From NCBI RefSeq assembly GCF_012641395.1, contig NZ_JABAIH010000003.1:186001-250000 (forward strand): DNA of 64,000 nucleotides, given 5' to 3'. The notes beneath the pieces were generated by a model that worked only from the letters and a program-made list of their open reading frames with translations, did not search any database and was not told where the DNA came from. This document shows positions 44,947 through 55,914 of the stretch, one piece after another. This DNA comes from Rhizobium sp. P32RR-XVIII (GTDB lineage Bacteria > Pseudomonadota > Alphaproteobacteria > Rhizobiales > Rhizobiaceae). A program made the translations under genes and the position numbers. Position 1 is the first letter of the stretch. Each line of letters begins with the position of its first letter.

Positions 44947-45620
44947 CAGGCCACGTCCTCCATCATGTCGCGATTGAGACGGCGGTGCAGGAGGGTGACG
45001 GCGAGCGAGACGAGATAGGTCAGCGCCGCATAGACGACAAGCAGCACGACATAGACTTCAAATGGCCGGTAGGTCTGCGAAACGACGATCTGCGCCGAGC
45101 CGGTCAACTCGTTGAGCGTGATCGTCGAAAGGATGGAGGAGGTGAGAACCAGGTTGATCAGCACCGAGCCAAGCGGACGAACCGAGGTCCTCAAAGCGAT
45201 CGGAAGCACGATGCGGGTGAAGATCACCCGCCGCGACAGGCCGCTCACTTCAGCCGCTTCGATAATGCCCTGATCGATCGCCAGAATGCCGGCGCGGATA
45301 ACGTCGGATGCGTAGGCGCCGCCGGCGATCGACAATGCGATGACGCCCGTTGTGAAGGCATCAATGTAGATCCCGATCTCCGGCAGTCCGTAATAGAAGA
45401 AGAAAAGCTGGACGATGAACGGTACGTTGCGGAAGATATCGACATAGATGAAGGCGATCTTGCGCAGCGCTTTCGAAGACGACGTACGGGCGAGCGCGAC
45501 GAAGGCGCCCATAAGCACACTGCCGATCAGCGCCAGCGAACAGGCCTCGGCGGTCAGCAGCGCACCTTGACCGAGAAAGCCCAGGTGAGGCAAGAGGATC
45601 GAAAGGTCGAGCCGCACCAT
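44946..45620 (-). CDS. polar-amino-acid ABC transporter permease (first subunit)
   Basis: The 224-residue permease has five transmembrane segments and the HisQ-type EAA loop (EAAEVSGLSRRVIFTRIVLPIA). It is first in the operon. GGGAGGA abuts the ATG at 45620, so translation may start at the GTG next to it (45617), which gives a more normal spacing. The operator at 45637-45650 lies just upstream. Confidence 0.9.
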   Translation of the reverse strand: MVRLDLSILLPHLGFLGQGALLTAEACSLALIGSVLMGAFVALARTSSSKALRKIAFIYVDIFRNVPFIVQLFFFYYGLPEIGIYIDAFTTGVIALSIAGGAYASDVIRAGILAIDQGIIEAAEVSGLSRRVIFTRIVLPIALRTSVRPLGSVLINLVLTSSILSTITLNELTGSAQIVVSQTYRPFEVYVVLLVVYAALTYLVSLAVTLLHRRLNRDMMEDVA

Positions 45621-45636
45621 TCCTCCCGTGCAGGAT

Positions 45637-45650
45637 TGAAACCGGTTTCA
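45637..45650. promoter_or_regulatory. perfect LacI-family operator palindrome
   Basis: TGAAACCGGTTTCA, a 14-bp perfect palindrome with the central CG typical of LacI/GalR operators. It lies 17 nt upstream of the first codon of the amino-acid transporter operon, and a LacI-family gene is convergent at its far end (40764-41765). Confidence 0.75.
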
Positions 45651-45767
45651 TCTTGTTTGTTGATGAGGAACTTGTCAAGTTCGGGCCAAACGTGGCCGGT
45701 GGGTGGCAAGACCCTTCATGAGGCGAATTGTGATCGGCTTGAACGGCCGACGCTGAAAACGATGACG

Positions 45768-45789
45768 CCCCGCATCCGGGGATGCGAGG
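45768..45789 (-). terminator. hairpin downstream of the DegP gene
   Basis: CGCATCC, GG, GGATGCG, with flanking GCC/GGC able to pair around a mismatch. It is about 27 bp after the protease stop codon on the minus strand. The T-rich tail is weak. Confidence 0.45.
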
Positions 45790-45815
45790 CGCGCGACATT
45801 TGGTGAGTTTGAAGG

Positions 45816-47309
45816 TCAGGCTGCCGAGAACGGCACGGCTACGAAGATTTTGTTGCCGTCGCGTTCGACAAGCAGGAGCACTGACTTGCGGCCCGAGTTT
45901 TCAGCATTGGCAACGGCTTTCTTCACATCGCTTGCATTGGCTATGGGTTGGTCGTTCACCGAGACGATCACGTCGCCTGTCTGAATACCCGCGGCCGCTG
46001 CTGCTGCGTCCTCGTTCACGCCGGTGACGACAGCGCCCTTCGCGCTTCTCGGCAGGTTCAGTTCGTCCCGGATATCTGGCGTCAGGTTGGAAAGTGCCAT
46101 GCCGAGGCGCGGGCTGCCTTCCTGCTTGCCGTCGCTTTGTTCAGCCGCCGCCTGCTTGTCGCCGGTGTCGCTGCCGCCGATAGTGACATTGAGTTCTGTG
46201 CTGCTGCCATCGCGCCAGACCGTCAGCGTTTCCTTGTTGCCCGGGGCCATGTCGGCAACCAGGCGCGAGAGGTCCCTCGGGCTCTTCACGCTTCCGCCGC
46301 CGACAGCCGTGATGACATCACCGGTCCTGAGACCCGCACGGGCCGCGGGGGTGTCGCCGGTGACCGCGGCGACCAGCGCGCCCTGGGGAGTGCTGAGACC
46401 GAGAGCGTCGGCAACATCGCGTGTTACCTCTTGGATTTGAACGCCGAGATAGCCATGGTCGATGGAGCCGTTCTTCTGAAGCTTGGCAGCGATCGCCTTT
46501 GCTTCATTCGATGGTATCGCGAAACCGACGCCGACACTGCCGCCATTCGGCGAATAGATGGCAGTGTTGATGCCGACGACGTTGCCGTCACGGTCGACCA
46601 GCGGGCCGCCGGAATTGCCGTGATTGATCGGCGCGTCGATTTGAATGAAATCGTCATAGGGGCCGCTGTGCAGATCGCGGCCTCGGGCCGAGACGATGCC
46701 CGCCGTCACGGTCGTGCCGATACCGAAGGGGTTGCCGATGGCCAAAATCTCGTCGCCAAGCTTCAGCTTGTCGGAATCGCCCCAGGCAACCGTCGGAAGC
46801 GGCTTCGACGCCTGGATCTTCAAAACGGCGATATCGGATTTGGGATCGGTGCCGACCAGCTTGGCCGGGAGTTCCGTGCCGTCATCCAAGGTCACCTTGA
46901 TGTCGATGGCGTTGTCGATGACGTGGTTATTGGTAACGATGACCCCATCCGGGCTGATGATGAAGCCGGAGCCGAGCGCCATGGCGCGCTCACCCTGCTG
47001 ATGCTGCGGGGCCTGCTTCGGAAGCGGTATGCCCTGCTGTTCGAAGAACTGGCGGAATTGCTCCTCCATCGGTGACTGCTCGCTGCTGACATCCGTGGTC
47101 TTCATCGTCGTGGTGACTGTAACGACTGCAGGTTTGTCGGCGTCGACAACCGGTGCGAAGGAGGTGCCCGATGCAACTGTGCCGTTGACCCCGGCAGGTG
47201 CGGCTACGGCACTTGAGGCGTCGATGGCAAAAGGCACGACGGCCGTGCCGGCAATCAGGGCGGCGCCGACCAGAGCTGCGGCGCGATGCTTGGAGATGAT
47301 CATTGACAT
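45816..47309 (-). CDS. degP: DegP/HtrA-family periplasmic serine protease
   Basis: The 497-residue protein starts with a signal peptide (MSMIISKHRAAALVGAALIAG, long Ala-rich core). The trypsin-like domain has the triad His (TNNHVID), Asp (SDIAVLKI) and Ser (GNSGGPLV), and two PDZ domains follow (DVITAVGGGSVKSP and DVIVSVNDQPIANASD). It degrades or refolds damaged envelope proteins. The frame is open to 47396, but M at 47309 with AAGGGA upstream gives the better export signal. It stands alone. Confidence 0.9.
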   Translation of the reverse strand: MSMIISKHRAAALVGAALIAGTAVVPFAIDASSAVAAPAGVNGTVASGTSFAPVVDADKPAVVTVTTTMKTTDVSSEQSPMEEQFRQFFEQQGIPLPKQAPQHQQGERAMALGSGFIISPDGVIVTNNHVIDNAIDIKVTLDDGTELPAKLVGTDPKSDIAVLKIQASKPLPTVAWGDSDKLKLGDEILAIGNPFGIGTTVTAGIVSARGRDLHSGPYDDFIQIDAPINHGNSGGPLVDRDGNVVGINTAIYSPNGGSVGVGFAIPSNEAKAIAAKLQKNGSIDHGYLGVQIQEVTRDVADALGLSTPQGALVAAVTGDTPAARAGLRTGDVITAVGGGSVKSPRDLSRLVADMAPGNKETLTVWRDGSSTELNVTIGGSDTGDKQAAAEQSDGKQEGSPRLGMALSNLTPDIRDELNLPRSAKGAVVTGVNEDAAAAAAGIQTGDVIVSVNDQPIANASDVKKAVANAENSGRKSVLLLVERDGNKIFVAVPFSAA

Positions 47310-47541
47310 GGTGGAAAGGTCCCTTGCGAAATCAATGCATGGCGGCGTCGCTGTTCCGTGTCGGGGAACGCGGCCGTCGGGCGAAACTGGCGTCAATTCT
47401 TTCGTCTTCTGAATGAAACCGTCAGTGTCTGACGGCGAATACTGTCAAGCGGAAGAACTATCGCTTAAGAGTCATATGCTCCGCTGGGGCCGTATTTACA
47501 AATTAAATGTTCATTACAGATTCATTGCAAAAATTTAAGCA

Positions 47542-49086
47542 TTACAAAGATTTAATACTTGAACAGAAGGCAGATTCTGCAGCTTCCGGTTGGACGATTT
47601 CCGTTCCTGAAACGGCGGCATTCAGCTTACCGGCGAGCTGCGCGGCAACGAAGGCAGCGTGTTCCGTCACCTGCGGCAAGCCCATGAGCTCGCCAAACGT
47701 GCCGCGCGCAAGCGGGCCTGAAATGATCAGTGTCGGGTTGGGTTGGCCGCCGGTTCCAATTGCCTCCGAGATTTCGTTGCAGGCGATGCCGAGGCCGGTC
47801 GGATCGAGCTGTAGATGTCCGGCTGCGTTGAGCTCATGCAGCCATCGCTGGCTTTCGAGTATGCCGCCGTGAGCGGGGCCCGTTGTCACGACCACTGCCT
47901 CGAAGCATTTCTCCACGCGCTGGCCGTTTCTTTTGCGAAGAACCACATCAATGCCGTCGCCATTGACCGTCGCGTCAGCGACGGAAGCGGCGAGAACCTG
48001 AAGCCTTCCTTCTGCAATGGCACGGTCGAGAACTTCCTCGACCTGCGGCGCGATCCGGAAACGATGGACATCCCAGTAGGGCCGCAAATGGCGAACGATG
48101 CGGCAGCGCTCCGCGACCGGCAGATTGCGCCAGATTTCATGTCCGTTGCTGCGCACCTGGTCGATGACCGCATGCCAGCTTGTCCCGGCTTCGACCGCTT
48201 GCCTGATCGTCTCGCGAACCTTCCGGAGAAGAGCGGCGGCACTTGCCGACGGATCGGAAAGAAAATCGCCGAAGGGGTCCTGGCGGGAGGGCGGATGGCC
48301 GCGCGAACGAAGTCCGCGGCGCGAAATGGAGATGATCGGCCCACGATGGCCGCCGCGCGTCAGCGATGCAACGATATCGGCGGAGGTCAATCCATTGCCG
48401 ACGATGAGGACGCAATCGTCGGGGCGAATGACATCCAGGGAGCCGCGCCGCGTCGAATCCGCAACAAAGCGCGGATGATCGGCCAATGCCGCCGAAAGGC
48501 TGCGTGGTGCCGACGGTGCGGGATGAGTCGCTGCGATCACCAGAAAATCGGCTCGTGTTTCATCATTTCTGTCGTCGGTTATCAGCCAGCCTTCGGGGCT
48601 CGAGGATACTTTTGTGACCCTCGTCTTCCTATGCTCGACCGCACCGCTTTCGAGGAGGGGGCGCAGTTTCGCAACCACGTAAGCGCCAAACAGACGGCGC
48701 TGCGGGAAGAGATTGCCGTTCGGCCACAGCGCTTCCGGATCGTCGGCGACCCTATCCTTATCCACCACCCATTCGAGGAAGTCTTCCGGCTGATCGGGAA
48801 GCAAGCTCATGCGTGCCGCAGGCACGTTGATGCGGTGGGCGGGGTCTTCGGTGTCATAAGCAAGCCCGCGGCCAATCTCGGCACGCGGTTCGAAGACGAT
48901 GATCCGCGGCGGTTTGGCCGCCGTTGCCTTTGCCAGATGGTAAGCGACGCCCGCGCCGGAAACGCCACCGCCAATGATGGCGACGACCGGCCCTGCCAAT
49001 GCATCCGTCTCGTTTTTCGTCACCGCTGCCGGTCCAACCGAGTTCTTGCGCAGATCTTGAAGACAAGGCACAGCCAGCTTCTGCAC
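47542..49086 (-). CDS. FAD/NAD(P)-binding oxidoreductase (FAD-NAD(P)-binding domain family)
   Basis: The 514-residue protein opens with a dinucleotide-binding motif VVAIIGGGVSGAGVAYHLA (about 34-52) and a second GNGLTSADIVASL site, with conserved FEPRAEIGRGLAYDTEDPAHRINVPA. This matches the poorly characterised flavoprotein family with an N-terminal FAD/NAD(P)-binding domain of the HcaE-unrelated, hydroxyacyl-CoA-like group. GTG 49086 is the annotated start; a second GTG at 49023 would remove 21 poorly conserved residues. No partner oxygenase is adjacent and its substrate is unknown. Confidence 0.7.
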   Translation of the reverse strand: MQKLAVPCLQDLRKNSVGPAAVTKNETDALAGPVVAIIGGGVSGAGVAYHLAKATAAKPPRIIVFEPRAEIGRGLAYDTEDPAHRINVPAARMSLLPDQPEDFLEWVVDKDRVADDPEALWPNGNLFPQRRLFGAYVVAKLRPLLESGAVEHRKTRVTKVSSSPEGWLITDDRNDETRADFLVIAATHPAPSAPRSLSAALADHPRFVADSTRRGSLDVIRPDDCVLIVGNGLTSADIVASLTRGGHRGPIISISRRGLRSRGHPPSRQDPFGDFLSDPSASAAALLRKVRETIRQAVEAGTSWHAVIDQVRSNGHEIWRNLPVAERCRIVRHLRPYWDVHRFRIAPQVEEVLDRAIAEGRLQVLAASVADATVNGDGIDVVLRKRNGQRVEKCFEAVVVTTGPAHGGILESQRWLHELNAAGHLQLDPTGLGIACNEISEAIGTGGQPNPTLIISGPLARGTFGELMGLPQVTEHAAFVAAQLAGKLNAAVSGTEIVQPEAAESAFCSSIKSL

Positions 49087-49194
49087 GAAGCCGCAGAGAA
49101 TAATCTATGAAATTTATGGAATTGTGCAAGCGGCCGCAGTCCAGCGGCCGTCACGAAGTTGCGGAGAGGAACGTCAGCTACGCGGCATCGCCGG

Positions 49195-50882
<1,688 letters not shown>

Positions 50883-50886
<4 letters not shown>

Positions 50887-51827
50887 GCGAATACGATCCT
50901 CGGGAAGTAGAAGGAGACCACCCAGTTCGGTTGATCGACGATTTCGCTGATGCGGAGGTCGCCGCAGACAGAGCAGAGCAGGTAGGCATCGACGGCGCTC
51001 AGGCCGTGTTCGGTGCCGAGCAGGTCGATCATGCGCATGACGCTTTCGCGCGCGCCGGTCATCAGGTCGGGACCGATGCCGGTCGTCACCTCGTAGCCGG
51101 CGCCGTCGAGATGGCGGCTGACGGGCTCGGTTGTCGTGAAGCGCGGCGTCTGGAGCTTGGCATCCTTGACGAGTTCGAGCGTCGCCTCGACGTTCATCTG
51201 GCTTTCGATCGCGGTGCCGCAGACTTCGCCGTCGCCCTGGGCTGCGTGCGTGTCGCCGATCGAGAACAGAGCGCCTTCGACCTCTACGGGCAGGTAGAGC
51301 GTGACACCGGCAGTCAGGTCGCGAATATCCATGTTGCCGCCGACGCGACGCGGAGGCACGACGGAATGGGTGCCGGGTTCGGCAGGTGCAACGCCGATCG
51401 TGCCGGCGAACGGCTTCAGCGGCACACGGCCGCCCGGGCCGTAGAGGGCAGGAACCATGCTGTTGGCATCGTAGGACCATACATGCAATGCCGGGTCCTT
51501 GAACTGGTCGGCAAGCAGGCCGAAGCCCGGGATATTGGCCGTCCAGCCAGTCCCCGACGGGATGAATTTGCGCAGCGTCACCTTCAGCGCATCGCCGGGC
51601 TTGGCGCCCTCGACATAGACTGGGCCAGAAACTGGGTTGATCTTGCCGAAATCGAGATTGTTCAGCGTGTCGAGCGTCGCGTCGCGACCGAGCTGGCCGC
51701 CCGAGGAATCGAGGCACTCGAAGTGGATCGTCTCGCCTGGCTTGGCAACGACGGCGGGCGCGAAATCCTTGTTCCAGCCGAAATTATGCTGGGCGCGGTG
51801 AATGGTGTGGGTACAGACGATGCACAT
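50883..51827 (-). CDS. acetamidase/formamidase
   Basis: The 314-residue protein matches the FmdA/AmdA family of amidases, with KPGETIHFECLDSSGGQL, PVSGPVYVEGAKPGDAL and the DTHAAQGDGEVCGTAIE core of the active site. It hydrolyses acetamide or formamide to the acid and ammonia. It lies between the binding protein and the fused ATPase of an ABC importer in an operon led by AmiC-like and AmiR-like genes, so it is the likely catabolic enzyme for the imported amide. Confidence 0.92.
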
Positions 51828-51852
51828 GCTGGTGTCTCCCTAGACTCATAGG

Positions 51853-51878
51853 CCCTCTCCCGGCGTACCGGGAGAGGG
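51853..51878 (-). other. intra-operonic perfect hairpin between binding-protein and amidase genes
   Basis: CCCTCTCCCGG (51853-51863) and CCGGGAGAGGG (51868-51878) form an 11-bp perfect stem with a 4-nt loop in the 69-bp gap. On the minus strand it would follow the binding-protein stop; such a hairpin can stabilise the upstream mRNA and partly terminate, giving more binding protein than enzyme. Confidence 0.6.
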
Positions 51879-51896
51879 TTCGATCCTTTTGAGGAC

Positions 51897-53531
51897 CTAT
51901 TGGTTCACGTAGATCGCCTCGTAGTCGATGACGCGGGTCGGATCGATGTAGATCTCGTCCGGGCCGCCCATGCGCTTCGACTTGGCGACGACGCGGCGCT
52001 CGTTGAAGACTGGGATCCACGGCGCGTCCTTTTCCTGGATCTCCGTGAAGATCTTGCTCCAGGTTTCCAGGCGCTCCTTCTCCTTGGCCGGCAGCGGCAT
52101 GGCGTCGGCCGCCTGAGCGCGCTTCTCCATCTCCTGGTTGCAGTACCACGACCAGTTCCAGCCGCCGGGCACGGCGCTGGCGCAGGCAAGGATCGGTCCG
52201 TAGAAGTCGGAAGGATCCGGGAAGTCGGCAATCCAGCCCATGCCGCCTGACCAGATCATCGGCGCCTCGCCCTTGGTGCCGCCGGCGGCGATCACGTTCG
52301 GGTTGGCGAGCGCCTTGATCTCGACCTTGACGCCGATCGCCGCCAGATCCTGCTGGATCGCTTGGGCGATGCGCGGCTGTGGGTCCGTGTTGGAGGTGTA
52401 GAGCGTGGTGCTGAAGCCGTCCTTGAGGCCGGCTTCGGCGAGCAGCTTTTTCGCCCCGGCCTGATCGAAGGGATAGCCCTTGTAGTCCTTGTCATAGCCC
52501 GGCATCAGCGGCGGCAGAACCTGGCTCGCGGGTTCGGCGCGGCCGTTGATGATGCGAACGATGCGGTCCTTGTTGATCGCCATGTTGACCGCCTGACGGA
52601 CGCGGGCGTCGTCGAGCGGCTTGACTTGCGTATTGAGAGTCACATAGCCCGTCTGCATCTGCTGGCGGTCGACGATCATGCCGGCGAATTCCGGCGACTT
52701 CTTCATTTCCAGGAACTTTGCCGGCGGGATGCCGTCGCCGGCGATATCAACTTCACCCTTCTGCAGGCGCAGCAGCGCTACCAGCGGCTCCTGACCGATC
52801 TCGACCTTGTAGCCGTCGATCAGCGGACGCTCCTTGATGAAGTAGTCCGGATTGCGCTCGAAGGTGAGACTCTGGCCGACCGTCCAGTCCTTCAGAATGA
52901 AGGCGCCGGAACCGACTGGCTTTTTGCCGAAATCGCCGTCAGCGGCTTCGACCGCTTCCTTCGGCACAACGGAGGAGAAGTTGAGCGCGAGCACGTTGAG
53001 GAAGGTCGCGTCCGGCTGGACGAGGTTGAACTGGATCGTATGGTCGTCGACGACGACGATGCCTTCCATCGTCTCGGCCTTGCCGGCCGTCATGGCGTCT
53101 GCGCCGACGATCGAATGGAAGAAGCCGGCGCCAGGCCCCTGCGTCTTCGGATTGACGGCGCGCTCGATGGAATACTTGACATCAGCGGCGGTGAGCTCGC
53201 GGCCGTTGGTGAACTTGACGCCCTTGTGGAGCTTGAAGGTGTAGGTCTTGCCGTCCGAGCTGACCTCATAGCTCTCGGCGAGCGACGGCTTCAGCTCGGT
53301 GGTGCCCGGCGTGTAGTCGACCAGACGGGAGAACATGGCGTTGATCATCGACCAGTTCTGCCAGTCGTAGCCGATCGCGGGATCGAGCGTGGCGATATCG
53401 TCCTTGTAGGTGACGACGATGTTGCCGCCCTTGGCCGGGGTTTCGGCGGCGTGGGCCGAGACGGCCGGCGCCAGCGCGGTCGTGGCGAGCATTGCGGCGA
53501 ATGCCGCCTGCCGTAGGAATGTCTTTTTCAT
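51897..53531 (-). CDS. family 5 peptide/amide-binding protein of an ABC transporter
   Basis: The 544-residue periplasmic protein has an N-terminal signal peptide (MKKTFLRQAAFAAMLATTALAPAVSAHA, cleaved near AHA|AE) and the family 5 binding-protein fold (YDWQNWSMINAMFSRLVDYTPGTTELKPSLAESYEVSSDGKTYTFKLHKGVKFTNG near the N-terminus; a lid loop at KTQGPGAGFFHSIVG). It captures the amide or small peptide and delivers it to the Dpp-type permeases. Confidence 0.92.
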   Translation of the reverse strand: MKKTFLRQAAFAAMLATTALAPAVSAHAAETPAKGGNIVVTYKDDIATLDPAIGYDWQNWSMINAMFSRLVDYTPGTTELKPSLAESYEVSSDGKTYTFKLHKGVKFTNGRELTAADVKYSIERAVNPKTQGPGAGFFHSIVGADAMTAGKAETMEGIVVVDDHTIQFNLVQPDATFLNVLALNFSSVVPKEAVEAADGDFGKKPVGSGAFILKDWTVGQSLTFERNPDYFIKERPLIDGYKVEIGQEPLVALLRLQKGEVDIAGDGIPPAKFLEMKKSPEFAGMIVDRQQMQTGYVTLNTQVKPLDDARVRQAVNMAINKDRIVRIINGRAEPASQVLPPLMPGYDKDYKGYPFDQAGAKKLLAEAGLKDGFSTTLYTSNTDPQPRIAQAIQQDLAAIGVKVEIKALANPNVIAAGGTKGEAPMIWSGGMGWIADFPDPSDFYGPILACASAVPGGWNWSWYCNQEMEKRAQAADAMPLPAKEKERLETWSKIFTEIQEKDAPWIPVFNERRVVAKSKRMGGPDEIYIDPTRVIDYEAIYVNQ

Positions 53532-53562
53532 TTAGGAACTCCTCTGTTGGTTTTTTGCTCGG

Positions 53563-54483
53563 TTATTGCGCGCGGATGCGCGGATCGATGAAGGGCGCGA
53601 CGACGTCGGCAAGCAGGTTGCCAAGCACGATCGCCAGCGCCGAGACCAGTGTCACGCCCATGATGATCGGCACGTCGACCTGCTGGATGGCCTGCCAGGC
53701 GAGCTGACCGATGCCCGGCCAGCCATAGACGGCTTCCACCACCACCACGCCGCTCATGAACTGGCCGATATCGATGCCGATCATGGCGATGATCGGCAGG
53801 ATGGCGTTCGGCAGCGCGTGCCGGAAGAGAATGCGCCGCGAGGAGAGGCCTTTCGCACGGGCGGTGCGGACATAGTCCTGATTGAGAACGTCGATCATGG
53901 CGGAGCGCACCATGCGGGCGTACCAGCCGGCGCCGAGAACGCCGAGGGTCACGGCCGGCAGGACGACATGGTTGACCGTACCGAAGCCCGACATCGGGAA
54001 CCAGCCGAGCGTGGCGGCAAAGACGTAGAGCAGGAGCAGGGCGACGACGAACTGCGGCGACGAGACGCCGACAAAGGACAGCATCATCACCGCGCGGTCG
54101 ACAAAGCCGCCTCGCTTGACTGCGGCGATGACACCGAAGGTGAGGCCGAGCGCAACTTCGACGAGAATGCCGGCCGCCATCAGGATGAGCGTGGCGGGCA
54201 GGCGCGCGACGATCAACGGCAGCACCGCGGTCTTCTGTGTATAGGAGCGCCCGAGATCGCCGTTGATGAGCCCGCCGAGATAGTGGAGGAACTGGACGAC
54301 GAGCGGCTGGTCGAGGCCCAGTTCATGGCGGATGGCTGCGACCGTCTGCGGCGTCGCACTGCGGCCCGCGATCAGCACGGCGGGATCGGCCGGCAGCGCG
54401 TAGAGCAGCAGGAAGGTGATGGCGGCGACGCCAAGAAGAATGAGAACGGCCTGCACCAGCCGGCGAAGCATCAGGAACGCCAT
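53563..54483 (-). CDS. Dpp-type ABC permease (DppB-like)
   Basis: The 306-residue permease has about six transmembrane segments and the family motifs: MAFLMLRRLVQAVLILLGV, LGLDQPLVVQFLHYLGGLINGDLGRSY, and the DYVRTARAKGLSSRRILFRHALPNA EAA loop. The frame is open upstream to 54714, but those residues are Arg-rich and belong to a shadow frame, so ATG 54483 is preferred. It pairs with the permease at 54485-55333. Confidence 0.92.
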   Translation of the reverse strand: MAFLMLRRLVQAVLILLGVAAITFLLLYALPADPAVLIAGRSATPQTVAAIRHELGLDQPLVVQFLHYLGGLINGDLGRSYTQKTAVLPLIVARLPATLILMAAGILVEVALGLTFGVIAAVKRGGFVDRAVMMLSFVGVSSPQFVVALLLLYVFAATLGWFPMSGFGTVNHVVLPAVTLGVLGAGWYARMVRSAMIDVLNQDYVRTARAKGLSSRRILFRHALPNAILPIIAMIGIDIGQFMSGVVVVEAVYGWPGIGQLAWQAIQQVDVPIIMGVTLVSALAIVLGNLLADVVAPFIDPRIRAQ

Positions 54484-54484
54484 C

Positions 54485-55333
54485 TCAACCTCTCCCGCGC
54501 TGCGTCGGATCGAGGATGTCGCGGAGTGCATCGCCGACGAGATTGAAGGACAGCGCCGTCGCCAGAATGACGGCGCCGGGGATGAACACCAGCCAGGGCG
54601 CGTCCTGGAAATAGCTCTGGCTTTCGAAGATGATGTTGCCCCAGGACGGCTGCGGCGGCTGAACGCCGATGCCGAGGAAGGAGAGCGTCGCCTCCAGAAG
54701 CACGGTCGTCGCAATGCCGAGCGTTCCCCAGACGATGGCCGTGGGTATCAGGTGGGGCAGGATATGCATGAAGAGCACGCGCAGATGACCGGCGCCGAGT
54801 GAGCGTTCCGCCATGATGAAGTCGCGCTCGGCAAGGCCGCGTGTCTCGGTATAGACGATACGCGCGACCTGCACCCAGTTGACGAGCGCAATCACCATCG
54901 CGACGATCCATAAACTGGGCTTCAGGAGGGCTGCGAGGACGATCGCCAGCAGCAATGCGGGAAACGCCATCATCAGGTCGGTGAAGCGCATCAGCACGCT
55001 GCTTGCGAAGCCGCGGACATAGCCTGCGACGATGCCGATGAAGAGGCCGATCGCGACGGCAATGCCATTTGCCACGAGGCCGATGACCAGCGAGGTTCGG
55101 GCACCAAAAAGCAGGCGGGAAAAGAGGTCGCGGCCGAGCGTATCCGTGCCGAGCAGGAACTGGCCGCCCGGCGGCAGCGGCGCGCCCTCCAGCGACAGGC
55201 CGTCGAACATCTGATCTTCCGGGCTGAACGGTGCTATCAGCGGCGCGGCGATTGCCATCGTCACGACGACGACGACGACCACGAGGCCGATCAGGGCTGC
55301 AGGCTGGCGCAGCATGGCTTTGAGTACTCGCAT
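54485..55333 (-). CDS. Dpp-type ABC permease (DppC-like)
   Basis: The 282-residue permease starts MRVLKAMLRQPAALIGLVVVVVVVTMAIAAP, then LLGTDTLGRDLFSRLLFGARTSL and the EAA-loop region RDFIMAERSLGAGHLRVLFMHILPH. ATG 55333 overlaps the stop of the ANTAR gene (TGATG), so translation is coupled. The stop and the next start are separated by a single base. Confidence 0.92.
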   Translation of the reverse strand: MRVLKAMLRQPAALIGLVVVVVVVTMAIAAPLIAPFSPEDQMFDGLSLEGAPLPPGGQFLLGTDTLGRDLFSRLLFGARTSLVIGLVANGIAVAIGLFIGIVAGYVRGFASSVLMRFTDLMMAFPALLLAIVLAALLKPSLWIVAMVIALVNWVQVARIVYTETRGLAERDFIMAERSLGAGHLRVLFMHILPHLIPTAIVWGTLGIATTVLLEATLSFLGIGVQPPQPSWGNIIFESQSYFQDAPWLVFIPGAVILATALSFNLVGDALRDILDPTQRGRG

Positions 55334-55914
55334 CAGCCAACCTCCGGCAAGGGTTCGACACCGCCAAGAATGAAGGCGGCGATCTGCTCCATCGGCAGGC
55401 GCCGGCGCATGGCGCAATCGCGCAGGATCGCATAGGCGCGTTCCTCGTCGAGGCCGCGGGCGTTCATGAGTTTCTCCACGGCGGCATGGACCAGCGGACG
55501 AAGCCGCACGCGCTCTTCCAGATATTGCAGCCGTTCGGCATTGTTCTTGCGCTCTTGATAGATGGAGACGGCCATGACGAGCGCGGGATAGACCGCCGAC
55601 GTAGCGATGGGCTTGGCGATGATCGCTCCGGCGCCCCTTTCGAGTGCCCACGCAATGCGGCCAGGTGCCTCGGAACCGAGTAATGCGACGACCGGGCAGG
55701 CTGGATTGGTGCCGGTCCATGGCAGGAGATCGTCCCAGCCCTGATCGGCATCGACAATCACGATTTGAGGGAGTTCGGCGGCGGAAAGCGGAGCCCATTG
55801 CAGCGTCGCGCGAATGCCAAGCAGGCGCAGTTGCCGGATCAGCCTTTCGGTGTTGCCATCTTCGCGGTGGATAATCGCAGCATGCCAGCCTGTAAAATTG
55901 GGGGTCTCTCTCAT
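55333..55914 (-). CDS. ANTAR-domain antiterminator (AmiR-like)
   Basis: 193 residues. A receiver-like N-terminal fold (about 1-120; no obvious phospho-Asp pocket, though VIVDADQGWDD is present) is followed by a coiled linker (about 118-140: ERLQYLEERVRLRPLVHAAVEKLMNA) and an ANTAR domain (about 140-185: the DEERAYAILRDCAMRRRLPMEQIAAFIL three-helix RNA-binding module). ANTAR proteins bind tandem hairpins in nascent RNA and prevent termination. The gene overlaps AmiC's 3' end by 4 bases and the next permease by 1, and the target may be the leader at 57053-57164. Confidence 0.88.
   Translation of the reverse strand: MRETPNFTGWHAAIIHREDGNTERLIRQLRLLGIRATLQWAPLSAAELPQIVIVDADQGWDDLLPWTGTNPACPVVALLGSEAPGRIAWALERGAGAIIAKPIATSAVYPALVMAVSIYQERKNNAERLQYLEERVRLRPLVHAAVEKLMNARGLDEERAYAILRDCAMRRRLPMEQIAAFILGGVEPLPEVG

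Noticed and set aside
47815..49110. 431-codon plus-strand frame over the FAD oxidoreductase
   Set aside because: Antisense to a gene with clear FAD motifs, with no recognisable domain.
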